From NCBI GenBank assembly GCA_018136815.1, contig CM030931.1:436511-500510 (forward strand): a DNA stretch of 64,000 bases, in the 5' to 3' direction. This document shows positions 11,016-22,420 of this stretch, one piece after another (positions within the stretch are counted from its first letter, which is position 1; each line of letters opens with the position of its first letter). A program made the translations under genes and the position numbers. Below the pieces are notes generated by a model. The model ran no database searches, was not told the DNA's origin, and saw only the letters and a list, made by a program, of their open reading frames with translations. Source of the DNA: Isochrysis galbana. Taxonomy: Eukaryota; Haptophyta; Isochrysidales; Isochrysidaceae.

Positions 11016-11799
11016 CTTCTCTCTTTCTTCTCTTCTCTCTGCTCGGCCTCCGCTCTTCCTTCTGGCTCTCTCTCGGTTTCTCTACGTTCTTTCGGTGCCT
11101 CTCTTTACGGGAGGAGGGGGAGGGGGGGAGGGGGAGAGAGAGAGGGAGAGAGAGAGTAAGTTGCGGGGGGGAGGGGGGGAGGGGGCGAGGGAGATGCGAC
11201 GAGCTTTGGGGGGGAGGGGGAAGGGGGGGAGGGGGAGGGGGAGGGGGGGTTTGCTTCCCGGGGGAAGGGAGGAGAGTGAGAGAAGGGGGGGGGGGGGGGG
11301 AGATCTCGCGCAAGCTGGGGGAGGGGGGGGGGGGGGCCTCGGCCGATTCCCCGGCGGCGTGGAGCCGCGGGGGGGGGGCGGGGGGGGGCGGGGGGGGCGG
11401 GGGGGGCGGGGGGGGAGGGGGGGGAGGGGGCGAGGGAAAACCACAGGGGGGGGGGGGGGCGGCGGCGGCCACGGAGAGAGAGAGAGGAAAGGGGAAGGAG
11501 GGGGGGGGGAGGGGGGGCGGGAAGAGGGGGGGAGAGGCGACGCCGCACGCGCGCGGGGCCGTTTTGTTTTCAGCGGCCGCAAATTGAGCGCCTCCCGCCC
11601 CCACAACCTCGTGTCACGCCCCCTCCCCCGCCCCCCCCCTCCCCCCCCCGCCCCGCCCCGCATGCCCAAATTTTGACCGCCGACAACAAGGACGCCCCCC
11701 CCTCCCCCCCCCTCCCGGGGGGGGCAACGGACCGGTTGTTTTTTTTACTTCCTCCGGCGCGCTCCTTCCCGCCGAGGCCGTTCGCGGGGACCGCTCGCG
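11016..11799. promoter_or_regulatory. Divergent promoter region with strand-switching G and C runs
   Basis: From about 11108 to 11545 the plus strand is almost pure G/A with many runs of 6-14 G. From about 11620 to 11725 it is C-rich. Each gene therefore has a C/T-rich leader on its own sense strand: FNR leftward, LPA1-like rightward. The G runs could form quadruplexes, and homopolymer lengths in the assembly may be unreliable here. Confidence 0.5.
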
Positions 11800-13224
11800 A
11801 TGCCCGTTCCCCTCGTCGGCGCTCTCGTCGGCGCTCTCGCGCTCGCGCCGCGGGCGTGCTGCAGCGGGCGCGGGGGGAGGACCATCGGGCGGGCCGTGCG
11901 CATGCTCAGGGACGACGCCGACTATGACCTCGCTGCCTCTGAGTTCGACCTGCTCGAGGGGCGCAGCTTCCGGCGCGAGGCGGTGCTCCGCTATGCGCTC
12001 GAGTACCGCACCGAGCAGCTGCGCATCCTCTTCTTCCTCTCGTCGTCGATCCTGGCGGCGGCGGCGCCATGGATCGTGGGGGATCTCTTCCCGCCTGCCC
12101 TCGAGCTCATCCCCTCCGCCGCCGCGGACCCGGCCGAGGCGCCGGGCGGCGTGCTCGGGCAGTATGCGGCGGCCTTCGGAGGCGCCGCCTTCTTCTCCGC
12201 CCTGACGGTGCAGGAGAAGGGCAGGCGCGGGGCCAAGCTGCGGAGATTCGAGAAGGAATTCGCGCTCGGTGACCTTTCCATAGCGCAGGAGGCGGCGGTG
12301 GGCGGCTCCCTCTCCTCGGCGCGCGTGGCAAGCCTGCGCGATCGGAGGCGGGTCGTCGCTCTGTGCGGCCCTCCCCCGAAGCTCGAGGCGCTCCTGCAGG
12401 ACGCGGCCGTGTATCGCCGGCGGCTTGCGCAGAGTGGGGTCGTGCTGGTCGCTGTGCCGGTGGCCGGCGACGCACTGCCTCCGATCGCTGCGGCGGCAGA
12501 GGCGGAGGGGTGGCTCTGGCGGCCAGGCAATGCTCGCGCCTGGTACGGCTACTTCTGCGACCTCCTCTCCGACCGTGCGGACGGAAGGTCGGCAGATGGT
12601 GGGCCAGCGGCGTCTGTGCTTTCCTCCGAGGGCGCGTGGCTCGCCACGTCGCTCAAGGGGCGCTCTGTCGGCTCGGGCGTGGGTGCGCTGCCGTGGGACG
12701 AGTTGCTTGGCACCAAGCTCCCGCCGATGGCACCATGCGCCGCCGACGAGCCCTCCATCGCGCGCACGCCTGCCGAGAGCGCGGTGCTTGCGGCGCAGGC
12801 GGCGCTCTACGAGCACGTGGCCAACGCGGACTGGGAGGCTGTCGCGCGCGCGTGCGCCGCGAGCGACGACGAGGAGGTGAGCGCGATCGCCAAGGTCGGC
12901 CGGCTGGACAATTGGGAGGTGGTGCTCAAGGATGGCGTCACTCGTGGCATCCGGCTGGCCTCCGCCGACGCGCTGGTCTCGCCGGACGGCAAGGTGGCGT
13001 GGAGCACCGGGATCGAACATCCCGGGCCGGAGCAGGCAAAGGGATGGCGTGACGGCACGCTCCTTTGCACGCAACGCTGGCTCAACGAGGCGGAGGAGGG
13101 AGCAAGCGAGCCCTGTTGGCGGCTCGCACAACATCGCACCATCCCATATGCCGAATCAATGGATGCCGCCGCGTGCCTTCGCTGCGACCGGCGAGGCTGC
13201 GTTGCGCTCCAGCGCCTCCGGTGA
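11800..13224 (+). CDS. Probable LOW PSII ACCUMULATION 1-like plastid protein
   Basis: A single-exon ORF of 474 residues starts at ATG 11800. The N-terminus (MPVPLVGALVGALALAPRA) is hydrophobic, as for a targeting signal. A conserved-looking core follows: ALEYRTEQLRILFFLSSSILAAAAPWIVG with one membrane helix (about 74-94), a second hydrophobic stretch near 125-140, then DRRRVVALCGPPPKLEALLQ and YRRRLAQSGVVLVAVPV. This pattern resembles algal LPA1-like proteins involved in photosystem II assembly; the assignment is from memory of the family and not certain. The C-terminal third (DWEAVARAC ... VRLASADALVSPDGKVAW type) resembles an NTF2/SnoaL-like fold. No TPRs are seen, unlike plant LPA1. Pairing head-to-head with FNR agrees with a photosynthetic role. 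Confidence 0.5.
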   Translation: MPVPLVGALVGALALAPRACCSGRGGRTIGRAVRMLRDDADYDLAASEFDLLEGRSFRREAVLRYALEYRTEQLRILFFLSSSILAAAAPWIVGDLFPPALELIPSAAADPAEAPGGVLGQYAAAFGGAAFFSALTVQEKGRRGAKLRRFEKEFALGDLSIAQEAAVGGSLSSARVASLRDRRRVVALCGPPPKLEALLQDAAVYRRRLAQSGVVLVAVPVAGDALPPIAAAAEAEGWLWRPGNARAWYGYFCDLLSDRADGRSADGGPAASVLSSEGAWLATSLKGRSVGSGVGALPWDELLGTKLPPMAPCAADEPSIARTPAESAVLAAQAALYEHVANADWEAVARACAASDDEEVSAIAKVGRLDNWEVVLKDGVTRGIRLASADALVSPDGKVAWSTGIEHPGPEQAKGWRDGTLLCTQRWLNEAEEGASEPCWRLAQHRTIPYAESMDAAACLRCDRRGCVALQRLR

Positions 13225-13900
13225 CAGGAGCGCCACCGCCTTCGTGATATCTCTTGCTCTGCGGGCCGGGGGCACACATTGCCGCACCATGAGCCGGTTG
13301 AGGAGTGTGTGCGTGTGTGTGTGTGTGTGGGCCCAGTGCGGTGGGCGCGATCGTCGCTGCGGGCAGATGCGCAGCGGGGCCGCTGAGCTCAGCAGAAGTC
13401 AACTGGCCTGACTGAATGCGAGCATATGAGCATATCTAGCCTGTCTGCACTTCCTAATCCTAATACTCGATGCTCATTGCCACCCATCTACACTTCGATA
13501 CCTGCGCCTCCAGCGCTCAATGCGAGGTTAACTACTGGTGCTCGGAGCCCCTCCCACAAATGCCCATTACTGGTACCATAACTGGCAATTTTAAGTTTCT
13601 CAGAGGGCCCAAACTCAGCACATTAACAGGTTTGGCGTTTGGTTTTGGGTTGGGTGTTAACACGTCAGATGTTGCCCATTACTAGGTATTAATGGTATTA
13701 ACTTGTTAACGGGCTTAAGGTGGCGTTGCCACCGACACTGGGGGGGGGGGGGCACGAGAGCTCTCATGCTGGAGCGGGTGCGCGGTCTCGCGCGAACGCT
13801 GTACGCTGTGCGGGGCGAGCCCCCCCCCCTGCCCCTTGGCAAGCTGGCGGCCAACTGAGGCGTGGAACAGGGTACAGGGTCCGCTGTGAGCACTAAGTAC
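13225..13900. other. Intergenic up to the assembly gap
   Basis: It holds a GT microsatellite (13304-13329), a poly-G run at 13741-13752 and no supported gene. It does not contain the missing 3' exons of the UBR gene. Confidence 0.6.
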
Positions 13901-14000
13901 NNNNNNNNNNNNNNNNNNNNNNNNNNNNNNNNNNNNNNNNNNNNNNNNNNNNNNNNNNNNNNNNNNNNNNNNNNNNNNNNNNNNNNNNNNNNNNNNNNNN
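13901..14000. other. Assembly gap of 100 N
   Basis: Exactly 100 undetermined bases, a usual placeholder for a gap of unknown length. It lies inside the UBR gene, which is open on its right side and has no continuation on its left. Confidence 0.98.
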
Positions 14001-14102
14001 GTAGCAGGTAAAGAGGTTGCAGGCCGTTATAGGTTGTACCAAGAACTTAAACGGAAGTGGCCCTCCATTGGCTCATCCTGCCGGTTGTGTTCAGCATCTC
14101 AC

Positions 14103-17100
14103 CTGCGAGAGCATCTCGGCGCCGTTGCGTCTCCATAGATGTGCTCCAACCTGCGCCGAAAGTGCCAGCACGCGAATCGGATGTTCAGCCAACTGCAGCA
14201 GCAAGAGTCTTCTAGTTTCCTCGTTGCTTTGCTTCGCTGGCCATGGAGGTGGCGGGCCGCACGGAGGCTCAACCCGCCGTTTACATCGGGGAATTGGCGT
14301 TGAAGGTGGAGGACGAGACGGAGCGGCGCCTACCGTCGAGTCGTGACTAGGGTTTTCTCCTAGTGTTTCAACGGCACCAAGCGCCCGCCGCCGCCCTCTC
14401 CATTCCTCAATCCCTTGACCAAGCCCTGCGCACTCGCTGTCAATTGTTGTTCCCCCGAGAATACCGTCACCGTGCGCAGCATCATTGTCGTCGCTGGTGC
14501 CGTCCTCATCGCTTCGAGGAGTTGGAGTATCTGCGAGATCAGCTTGATGGCACCGAGTTTCTGTTGCAGCCTCACTACAGTGAGCGAAGGGCGACGCGGA
14601 GGGGGTGGCAACAGAGCAGGGTGTACTGCTGGCGCTTACCGCAGCACCGCGGTCTTCGCTACTGCCGAGGCGATCCCTCGCAAGACCAGTCTGCTGGATG
14701 TGCTTATCTGAAGCCATCGCACGCGTGGGGGGCGGGGCAACTACAGGATACGAGATTCCGAACGCTTTCGCCTCGTGCCGCAGTCGTTCGCGTTGTGCGA
14801 CGGCACCCTCCCAGTGGACGTCGTCCGCAGGCGGGGGCCACGCCGAAACTTGAGACACGATCTCGTCCAGTAGCGAGGAAAACAGAGCCACTTGTTGAGA
14901 CCCTGACACCAAGTCCTGTTGCGAATCGCTCGATGCTTGTATGGGTGGAAGGGGCATGGCTGCCGCCTCACGGAGCACCGCGGCAAAGAAACGATGGAGA
15001 GGTAGATGGAACGAGGTTCCCTCTTTCCGCGTGCAGATATCACCGTCGATTAGTAGTACCGTTGGTGGTTCACTTTGGATCGCCGCTGTTGAATCACCAT
15101 TTTCAATCTCTTTGTCTTTGGGCACTGCGGAGGACCCGGGGGAAGTGGTGCCACAGATGCTCTCGCTTGGGCTCTCGGCGAGCGATCCTGCGCGCACTGC
15201 TTTCCGTGAACTAGCCAGCACTCTTGTAGCAAGTGGTGGGCATGGGGCAGGTAGGCGGACGTATCGCCTGCTAGCGGGAAGGTCATGTCGCACCCATCGG
15301 AAGACAGAATCAAGGGTGGCAGTAGCCACCGCGCGCGTTGTTTCCGCTTGGGCGGCCACAACACGTGAGGCATGAGTAGCGGTGGCAGTGGAATCGCCAC
15401 TTGTCCCATGCGATGTTCGAAATGACGCGGTCATCTCGTCGGCGTCGACTCCCGAGGCAACAAGCGCCGAACGAAAGATGGACCCGACAGTGAGTGCAAG
15501 ATCAAAAGCCTGCAACCACTTGCGCTGTTCGTGCTCGACGTGCGTGAGTGTCGAGCGAACCTAATAGGATGGGTGGGACGAAGCACAGGTGTTCGTGGAT
15601 GAGAGGGTTTGCTGAAAATCTCGGTGACAAAGTTCGAAGACACATATAGGGCAGTGCATTGGATGACGTGTCGCCCAGGCGTTGCCGTAGATTGGAAGCG
15701 CTCACCTTAGGATCGGCTCCCTGGATACGCTCCAGGATGCGAAGCCAACGCAGCAACAAGCTAGCGCCTTGGGGCGGAGCAAAAGGATGCGCAGTTAGCC
15801 ATTCGGTCGAGCGACACGGAATCGATGCAAGGGTCTCCCATGATGCTCCGGTGCCGGTGCCCGAATCACAAAAAGCAGGAGCGTCCGCAGATGCGGTGGC
15901 TAATGAGTGGAGAATGTAGTCGAGATCCCGTGCCATCACATCATACCTAAGTACACACGGAGAAAGCGTGGGGAAGGCAGCACTGTGATCACATCGAGGT
16001 AAGGGCGATGTATCAGGGAAAAGGGCATGACATACTTGAGTCCCCTAGCCCTGTGCAATGATCTCCATCGACTTCCTCAGGTGCGCGACGTGGCTTGCAA
16101 GGAGCGCACCGAATCATGCCCCGCCTCTCCCCCGACTAGCCAACGAACCCCCCCCTCTTGCGTCTCTTTCGTGTGTGCGTACCTCCTACTCTTAAGACCT
16201 TTGTCGTCGAACTTCAACTTGGGAAGAGGAGCCGGCTCACATCCAGGCGCAGGCTCGCCGCTGAGGGGATCATAGCCTCCCTCAGCTTCGCTCCGCCAGG
16301 CCTCGCCGATGCCCGAGCGTGGACACAGAGGGGACCACTCGGCCGGTGATCCCGCGGCGCCGGGAGTCATGAGGTGCCCGCTTTGAAGGGGCGCACGGCC
16401 GGTTGGAGGGGTGACAGGAAACGACCGCGGTGCAGCGAGCGGCGGAGTGACGCCCTCTGGCCAAGGATGTTCAGGCGTGGCACCTTCATTTTGCCTCCCA
16501 TCTGCGGTGGTCTTCAGGGCCCTTGAGAGAAGATCGGCCGCAAGGGTGGGGGTGTAGCCCGCTAGCACCTCGACAACCTCGAGATCCGATGCGTTGTGCA
16601 AAACGCGGTCGAGAGAGAGAAGGGCAGATGTTAAGCTAGAGGTCGGACCGGCATGCAGGATCAGAGAAGGCGCCGTATAAACTTGCGTAGATAGGCCGAG
16701 GAGAGCCTCCGATTTCGTGCCGATGCCAGCCGTATACCTGAAATGGGGAAAGGGTCGCGTGTGCTCAACTAGTTGACATTGCTGAAGGACGCTGATGACG
16801 TCCGGGATGGAGCTCATCGACTCTTGACGACGAAAGTGCGGCACTCACCGCAGGGCTAGTGGCAAGTACATGTACGAGAATGTCTTTGCAAACGCCAGGC
16901 GGAAGGCGGGGACACCAAGGCAAGCGAGGTACAAGCGATGCAACTCTGTCGTGAGCACACGTGGCAACGTAGCATCCGCTTCCATCAGCCAACACAGCAC
17001 CGTGGGAGAGCAACGAGATCCGGCCTTGTCGGCACTGTCAGAGTCTTTTCCCACGCCTGTACCGCCAATGTGCTTTCCGCCCTGGCCGGGCATTATCACC

Positions 17101-19645
17101 TCACTATCCAGCGCACCGCCGCTCGGAGTAGATTCAAGCAGGCCAGGTAGCTTGACCTCGCATGTCGACGTATCCCACGATACGAGTGCAGTTCTACAGC
17201 CATGCATGGTTGTCGAAAACCGGACAACGTGGCCAGCACACCGACAAGGCAAATGCCACGCAAAACGCGTGCCCGCAGCACGATGATCACGCGGAAGCAG
17301 CACGCGCAGCTTAGCCGCCGATGTGGCCGGTGCGTTTGCGGTACTGCTCAAGGGCTGACGAAGCCCTCTCGCCATTTCGGCCGGCGTACTTGGTGGAAGC
17401 ATCACTACACCCATACCAGAGGCCAGTGCAGCCTCGCGCGCCTGCTTCCGCTCCAAGTCAGCCCATCCACTCATCTCATCGACCCGGGCGTTGCCCAGAG
17501 GACCGATTCGCATCGCCGCCTTCAGTGATGTTGTGAAGTCACCGGGTGAAACTTGTCCACGTTCAGCGGCCCGCCCTTGCTCAGGAGCCCCAGGCCATGA
17601 AGTGGAATCTGCAGCCGACAAGGCTATTTTCAAAAGGTTAGTCGGCGACGGGACCGTTCGCTCTGCTTCAGAGTCGTGTGCAAGACCAGACTGTGCACGC
17701 CTCCCTCCTTGACCCACCGGAGTTTGGCGTGGATCGCCCTCGATCCCAGTGCCGTCCGTCGCTCCCCTGGCACTGGCTGCTGCACCTCCTGCGGGAGTCG
17801 CGGCCACAGTTTCCTCGCTGAGAACGGCGCGCGCGAGAAGCACAGCTCGACGCTCTGCCTGAGGCGCGGCTTCGAAAACCCCAGGCGTCCGCGCGATTCT
17901 GAAGCAGCGATCGATTGGACTGTAGGCACGAAGGCCAGTTTGAATCTCACACCAGGTAGCTGACCCGCGTTTGGTCGCGTAAGCATGTGCTGCCGACTCT
18001 GACCTAGCGACATCGAGGTCTCTTTGTACCGCCGACTGCCCAGCATAGAGCACCTCATTTGGGATTGTCGGGGGCGGGGACAGTAGTGCGTCAACGATCT
18101 GCTCGGCAAGAGAGCTCGACCTTGATGCAGTCGTTGCCAGCCAACGTGCAGCTGCGGCTGCGCGCGCAAGGGAGCCCGGTGTTGAATCTTCAGGAACAGA
18201 GATTGAGACCAAAAACCCCGAAGTACGCAGTAGGGTGAAGGCATGCGCCAGGCTCGTTAGCGGACCTTCCTACAAGGGTAAAGGGAGAGGAGGCAGCGGA
18301 GCCGTGGGTCGTGGTGATCAGAAACGCCAAGTAGCGCCCGCCGGCCTGCGCATCATAAGATCCCTTGATAGTTCTATGAACAGTTCGCCCGTTGCACTTT
18401 GAAGGTATGCACACCTGCACGCGCGCTATTCCCGATGCAATTGCCTCTCGCGCTGCCGTTGTCGCCTTATCGTGTGACAGGTCGACCCGCTGTAGGGCCG
18501 CGGCCATCTCCTCCACTGAATGCCAATCGTCCGCAAGCACCCACAGCGCAAAGCTTGAATCGAGTGACCATTTGTCTGCACGAAGCCTTGCGGCTTTTGC
18601 GGACAAGTGGCGGGAGTGTGCGAACGCGCTAGATGCAGAGGCTGCGGCGTCAGCCGAAATCTGGGCGACTTCGGCCGCGGCGTCTCCGAAGGCGATGATA
18701 TCCGTCATCGTATTGTTCCACTCGGATCTGCGGCACACAGCAACAACCAAGTGCCAGGTCAGCACGACGCACAGCAAGTTGGCCTGGGGGCCTGGCAGCT
18801 GACCCCGACAGCCACAATGACCTCGAGGCGATGCCCGGAGGTCTGGCTGTCGGGCCGGGACGGGAATCGGCCGTACCTACTACGTGAGAACTCAGCTCCT
18901 CGGAGCACTGCATAGAGCGCGGCGGAGCTCACAGCACGAAGCGAGGCAATCATACTAGCCGGCAGGGGCGAGCCTGGGTCTTCGCTAGCCTCGCCGCCGA
19001 CGTGTCCCTCTTCTGCGTGTGCACGCACGCCCTCGTGCTCCTCACCACTCGTCCGGCCTGCATGTATTGCACAATCGCACTCAGACCGCCATGCCTCGGG
19101 ATCTCCACAATCGCAACAGCCGCCTGCCGTACGTGAAAAGAATACGTCGTGGTCGCGGTGCTTGGGCGATGCGTTGAAGCAGTCCTGGCAGAGCACGCAT
19201 GTGTCGTCCGCCTACAAGTTGGGGTGTTCAGTCGACCGCTATGCGTACATGTGCTGGCCCAAGTAAGGCCTCTAGGAGCAACCTCCGTGCCCACGAGGCA
19301 TCCCACTCGCCGCATCGTGGCCGGCGTGGGGTGCGGGCGCTTCACCTGGCAGGTACGGCAGTGCCACGAGATATCCCCCTCGTTGAAGATGTACCCACAG
19401 CGCCGCGGTCCCGCCTGCTTGCTCGAGAGAAAGGGGAGGAGAGGTGCGAGAGGGTCGTCAGACATCCCGATGCCTGCAGCGAGCCTGGCCGGCAGGAGCG
19501 GCGCGACGAGTGCGAGGTTGAGGGCCTTGGCGATGTGGTCGGGTGGCATCCCGTCGATCAGGTCGGAGGCCAGTGCGCCGCGCTCTTCCTCGCACATCCC
19601 GCAGAGGGTGGAGAGCTCATCTTCCTCGCCGCCCCTCGCCGCCAT
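14103..19645 (-). CDS. UBR1-type N-recognin E3 ubiquitin ligase, 3' end lost in gap
   Basis: Seven exons on the minus strand: 19645-19346, 19211-18877, 18727-18415, 18269-16849, 16737-16183, 15946-15706 and 15560-14103. All are GT-AG and phase-consistent, giving 1,541 residues before a donor at 14102. The UBR box (about residues 82-150) is textbook: [41 protein letters not shown]. It binds destabilising N-terminal residues. A ClpS-like N-domain follows ([18 protein letters not shown]). Further matches to UBR1 are [51 protein letters not shown] and [22 protein letters not shown]. The RING and C-terminal autoinhibitory domains should lie in or beyond the gap. The exon 3 donor at 18414 is the least certain junction. 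Confidence 0.88.
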
Positions 19646-20040
19646 CAGGGGAGGGGGGGGGAGGACGTGTGGGGGCCGGCGGGGGGGAGGAAGGGGGGGG
19701 GTAGGGAGGAAGGAAAGAGAGCGAGTATGATGGAAGAGAATGAGAGAGAGGAAGGGGAAGAAGAGAGAACGGGAGGCGAGAAGTGGGGGGGGAAAGGGGA
19801 AGAGAGGGAGGGAGAGGAGAGAGTAGAGGAGGAGGTGGTGGGGATAGAGAATGATAGCGAAGAGACGAGTAGTGAGACGGATGAAAGGATGAGAGTGAGA
19901 TAGGTAAACTATGTCGAGCGAGAAGAGAGAGAGGAGAGGAGAGAGAGAGGGAGAGAAAGGAAGAGGATGGAAGAGAGAGAGAGGAGAGCGGGAGAGCGGG
20001 AGAGCGAGAGCAAGCAAGCGAAGAGGGGAGAGACTCGGGT
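19646..20040 (-). promoter_or_regulatory. Pyrimidine-rich (minus strand) leader of the UBR gene
   Basis: The plus strand is G/A-rich (GGGGGAGG, then GAGAGA runs) for about 390 bases before the UBR start codon, so the sense strand is C/T-rich, as for other genes here. Confidence 0.45.
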
Positions 20041-20639
20041 GTTTACTATTCTACTCGTCTCAATCCTGTTCCTGCAGATCTAGCCATCTCTAAAGATAGT
20101 AATCTCTGCGGATCCGCGCGATCCCCGCGTTGATGTCCTTCTCCATCTCAGAGTTTTCTTGTTCTGCTGGTTTAACCATAGTGATGTGGACCCTCGTCGG
20201 CAACGAACGGAGCCCCTACAGTAAACCCCGCGTATGATGGCTGATGGCGAATCATCACCCACGCGACCATCTCGGTTACACTGGGACGCCCTCAGGCTGC
20301 AGAGGCTGAGCGCCGCGCAGAGAAAGAGGGGGCCGAGCACCACGTAGAGGATCTCTATACCTCTATCTCTATCTCTAGAGGATTTTTGCAAGGGTTCTCG
20401 TAAGGTTTGAGGAGCGTGGTTGGAACAGCTCCTTCAACCCTCTTACAACTGCAAAAAATGATTTCCGCTGGCACTCGGTTGAAAGAGCGATCTCGCCGCT
20501 GGGATGCCCACTCTCCCCTACACCGCGCAGGAGTTGGAGGACTCCCTCCTCGCCCTTGCGCAGCACATGTGGATTGCCGCGGGTGCAGGCGGCGCAGGCA
20601 GGCACGGCTGCGTGGAGTGAGAGTGAGGCGGCGCGGAGA
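20041..20639. other. Intergenic, no gene recognised
   Basis: It has short hairpin-prone CTCTATCTCTATCTCTAGAG at 20362-20381. A minus-strand frame reads Pro-rich from the minisatellite to the right, but this looks like repeat translation and not a gene. Confidence 0.4.
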
Positions 20640-20820
20640 CGGTGGAGGCGGAGAGCGGAGAGGGCGGAGGCGGTGAGGGTGGAGGCGGAGAGGGTGGAGG
20701 CGGAGAGGGAGGAGGCGGTGAGGGTGGGGGGGGGGGGGCGAGGGAGGGGGTGGTGAAGGTGGAGGAGGGGAAGGCGGTGGGGGTGAGGGAGGCGGCGGCG
20801 AAGGGGGAGGTGGGGATGGA
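20640..20820. repeat. GGA-rich minisatellite (GGTGGAGGCGGAGA units)
   Basis: About 180 bases of variants of GGTGGAGGCGGAGAG/GGCGGTGA, with a poly-G run at 20727-20737. Read on the minus strand it gives SPPPPSPPPP strings like a hydroxyproline-rich protein, but the flanking frame has no other protein features. Confidence 0.7.
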
Positions 20821-20900
20821 GGAAAAAAAAACCCTTTTAAAATTCTCGCCTCACTAGTGGCACTGGAACGTTTCCTCGTAGCCACGCCTTTTTCCCTTCC

Positions 20901-20958
20901 CCACCCTCATTTTCCGCCTTGCGGCAACTCCCCTCGTGCTCTACTTAGGGGCTCGGGT
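20901..20958 (+). repeat. Dispersed repeat, inverted partner of 8901-8960
   Basis: Same repeat as at 8901-8960 in the opposite orientation, lying just past the GGA-rich minisatellite. No coding capacity. Its family is unknown. Confidence 0.6.
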
Positions 20959-21277
20959 CTTTTGGGGGGTCCGAGCGGAGCGGGGTGCACCTGTCCTTAG
21001 CGGCGTGTTCTCGCCCTCCTCCTGTGCTGCTGAGTGACCTGTTTATCATATATGTTCGTTTCGGGGTTCAGGGTTTCCTGCGTGCTGCGATGTTAGTCGT
21101 AGGTGACTTATATTGATCAATCGCACTTCCAGATGGTCTATTAATACAGGGCGACACATCGTGTTATGCGAGCTTTTCGGCAAGACCAAGTGCTTTCGCC
21201 ACGAGGCTAGTGTTTTCGCTCAGTTGTCAGTTGTAGCCTACCTTTTTCGTCTTCGATAAATACGGGGGCGCTGAGTC

Positions 21278-21601
21278 CTAGTGGTTTCTTGAGTTTGGGC
21301 TTCCTCCCTTGCGCGGCTTTTTTTGTGCGCATGGAGTGTGGTGTGTTTTTGGTGGGGCGAGGCCCCTAACCAAGGTGACAAACCTCGTTAGCGTAGATTC
21401 TAAGATCGGTATGTAGTGGTACTCGTGTGACTCGAATTCGACTCTATAGAAGTCTCTTAGTATGTATTTCCACGCTATCACGTATAGCGCTTTTAGGCTT
21501 GCTGGCGTGATTGCACCGGGGTATGCGAACAATCTATCCTTCGTCTTCTGCATCCGTGACCTTCCGGGGGAGGGGGTAGGGGGTGTAGTCATTAAGGGCA
21601 T
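21278..21601 (-). pseudogene. LINE ORF2 C-terminal relic
   Basis: The minus-strand frame contains ITPASLKALYVIAWKYILRDFYRVEFE...STLTRFVTLVRGL. This resembles the helical AWK-F--R-- end of algal and fungal LINE ORF2 proteins. It is short, begins without RT motifs and has degenerate flanks, so it is read as a relic. Assignment is from pattern only. Confidence 0.35.
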
Positions 21602-21777
21602 CTATGGTCTCGAGGATTGTTTTCGTCGCGGGACACCACGCTAGGTGGCACGAGTCTTCTCGGTGTCGGCGACGTAGTCTACACGTAGTTGTCTGGCTAT
21701 CTGTGAACCTATTTCTAGTGCCGATCCTTCTGTGTGTGATATGTGATATGTTTAAAGTGCAGATGTTTGTCCGTAAG

Positions 21778-22003
21778 CGACATCGTCGCCTGCCAGGAGA
21801 ACGACGTGGAAGAGGGATATGTGAGAAAAAGACGAAGAAGATGAAAACTCAGCCCGCGTAGCTAGGAGTCACCGCGTGTTGAGAGGAGCGGGGGGGGGGA
21901 GCGTGATTAGCTTTGTACCACTAATATTAGTGTGGCTACCTAACAAGAGTATATGGATGACAAAAAAAAATCACCTGGCCCTCTTTTGACGGAACGCGAC
22001 TTT
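21778..22003 (+). repeat. Dispersed element 3' end, copy 1 (partner 36400-36608)
   Basis: From AGCGACATCGTCGCCTGCC to TTTTGACGGAACGCGACT it aligns with 36403-36608. The shared parts include the coding tail read as KKTKKMKT.PA-stop, a short G-rich stretch, an AATATTA-containing linker and the terminal CTCTTTTGACGGAACGCGAC. Similarity stops abruptly on both sides, as for a 5'-truncated retroelement copy. Confidence 0.65.
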
Positions 22004-22176
22004 GCCGCGACTGCACCCGAGCCTCAGGCGACAAGCGACCCTCGCCACTGCGCCCCACCTGGGACGCCCCACGCCGCCCGAGGCGGCTCGTCAGAAAGCC
22101 CTCTCAAAGCCCATCCAGCTCATCCAAACCACACCCGCGCGAGCGCGCGGGGTGGCGAGCACTGACACCGAACAGG

Positions 22177-22420
22177 TTGCCCTTGACTGGGAACTGGGAA
22201 ACCGGGAAAAGGCGTTCGACAGAGTCAGCTCGTCTCTACCACATAGCCCTAGAGCTACTTAACTTCGGCGACGACTTCCGTAGATACGCCAGCACGCTGA
22301 CCAACTCGAATGCGCGTCCGATTCGATACATAAAGTCCAATGGAGGGCGGAGCTTCCCCTTCACCATTGCTAGCGGAGTCCCGCAAGGATGCCCACTACA
22401 AGTGGCTCAAACAAAAAATA
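22177..22420 (+). pseudogene. LINE reverse transcriptase fragment, frameshifted
   Basis: Two overlapping frames give EKAFDRVSSSL, then LNFGDDFRRYASTLTNSNARPIRYIKSNGGRSFPFTIASGVPQGCPL. This is the RT core around motif A (AFDRV) to the GVPQGCPLSP motif of non-LTR elements. It begins and ends abruptly and needs at least one frameshift. It may come from the same kind of LINE whose endonuclease is at 6944-8014. Confidence 0.7.

Noticed and set aside
11082-11669. Long Pro-rich and Gly-rich ORFs in the FNR/LPA1-like spacer
   Set aside because: They are homopolymer translations in all frames, without conserved protein features.
15502-15700. Continuous translation of the UBR exon past 15706
   Set aside because: A GTGAGC donor after QGADPK joins to [15 protein letters not shown], matching UBR1; the read-through segment has no family similarity.
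20355-20885. Minus-strand SPPPPSPPPP ORF resembling a cell-wall or pherophorin protein
   Set aside because: The proline part is translated minisatellite; no signal peptide, no other domain and no leader were found.
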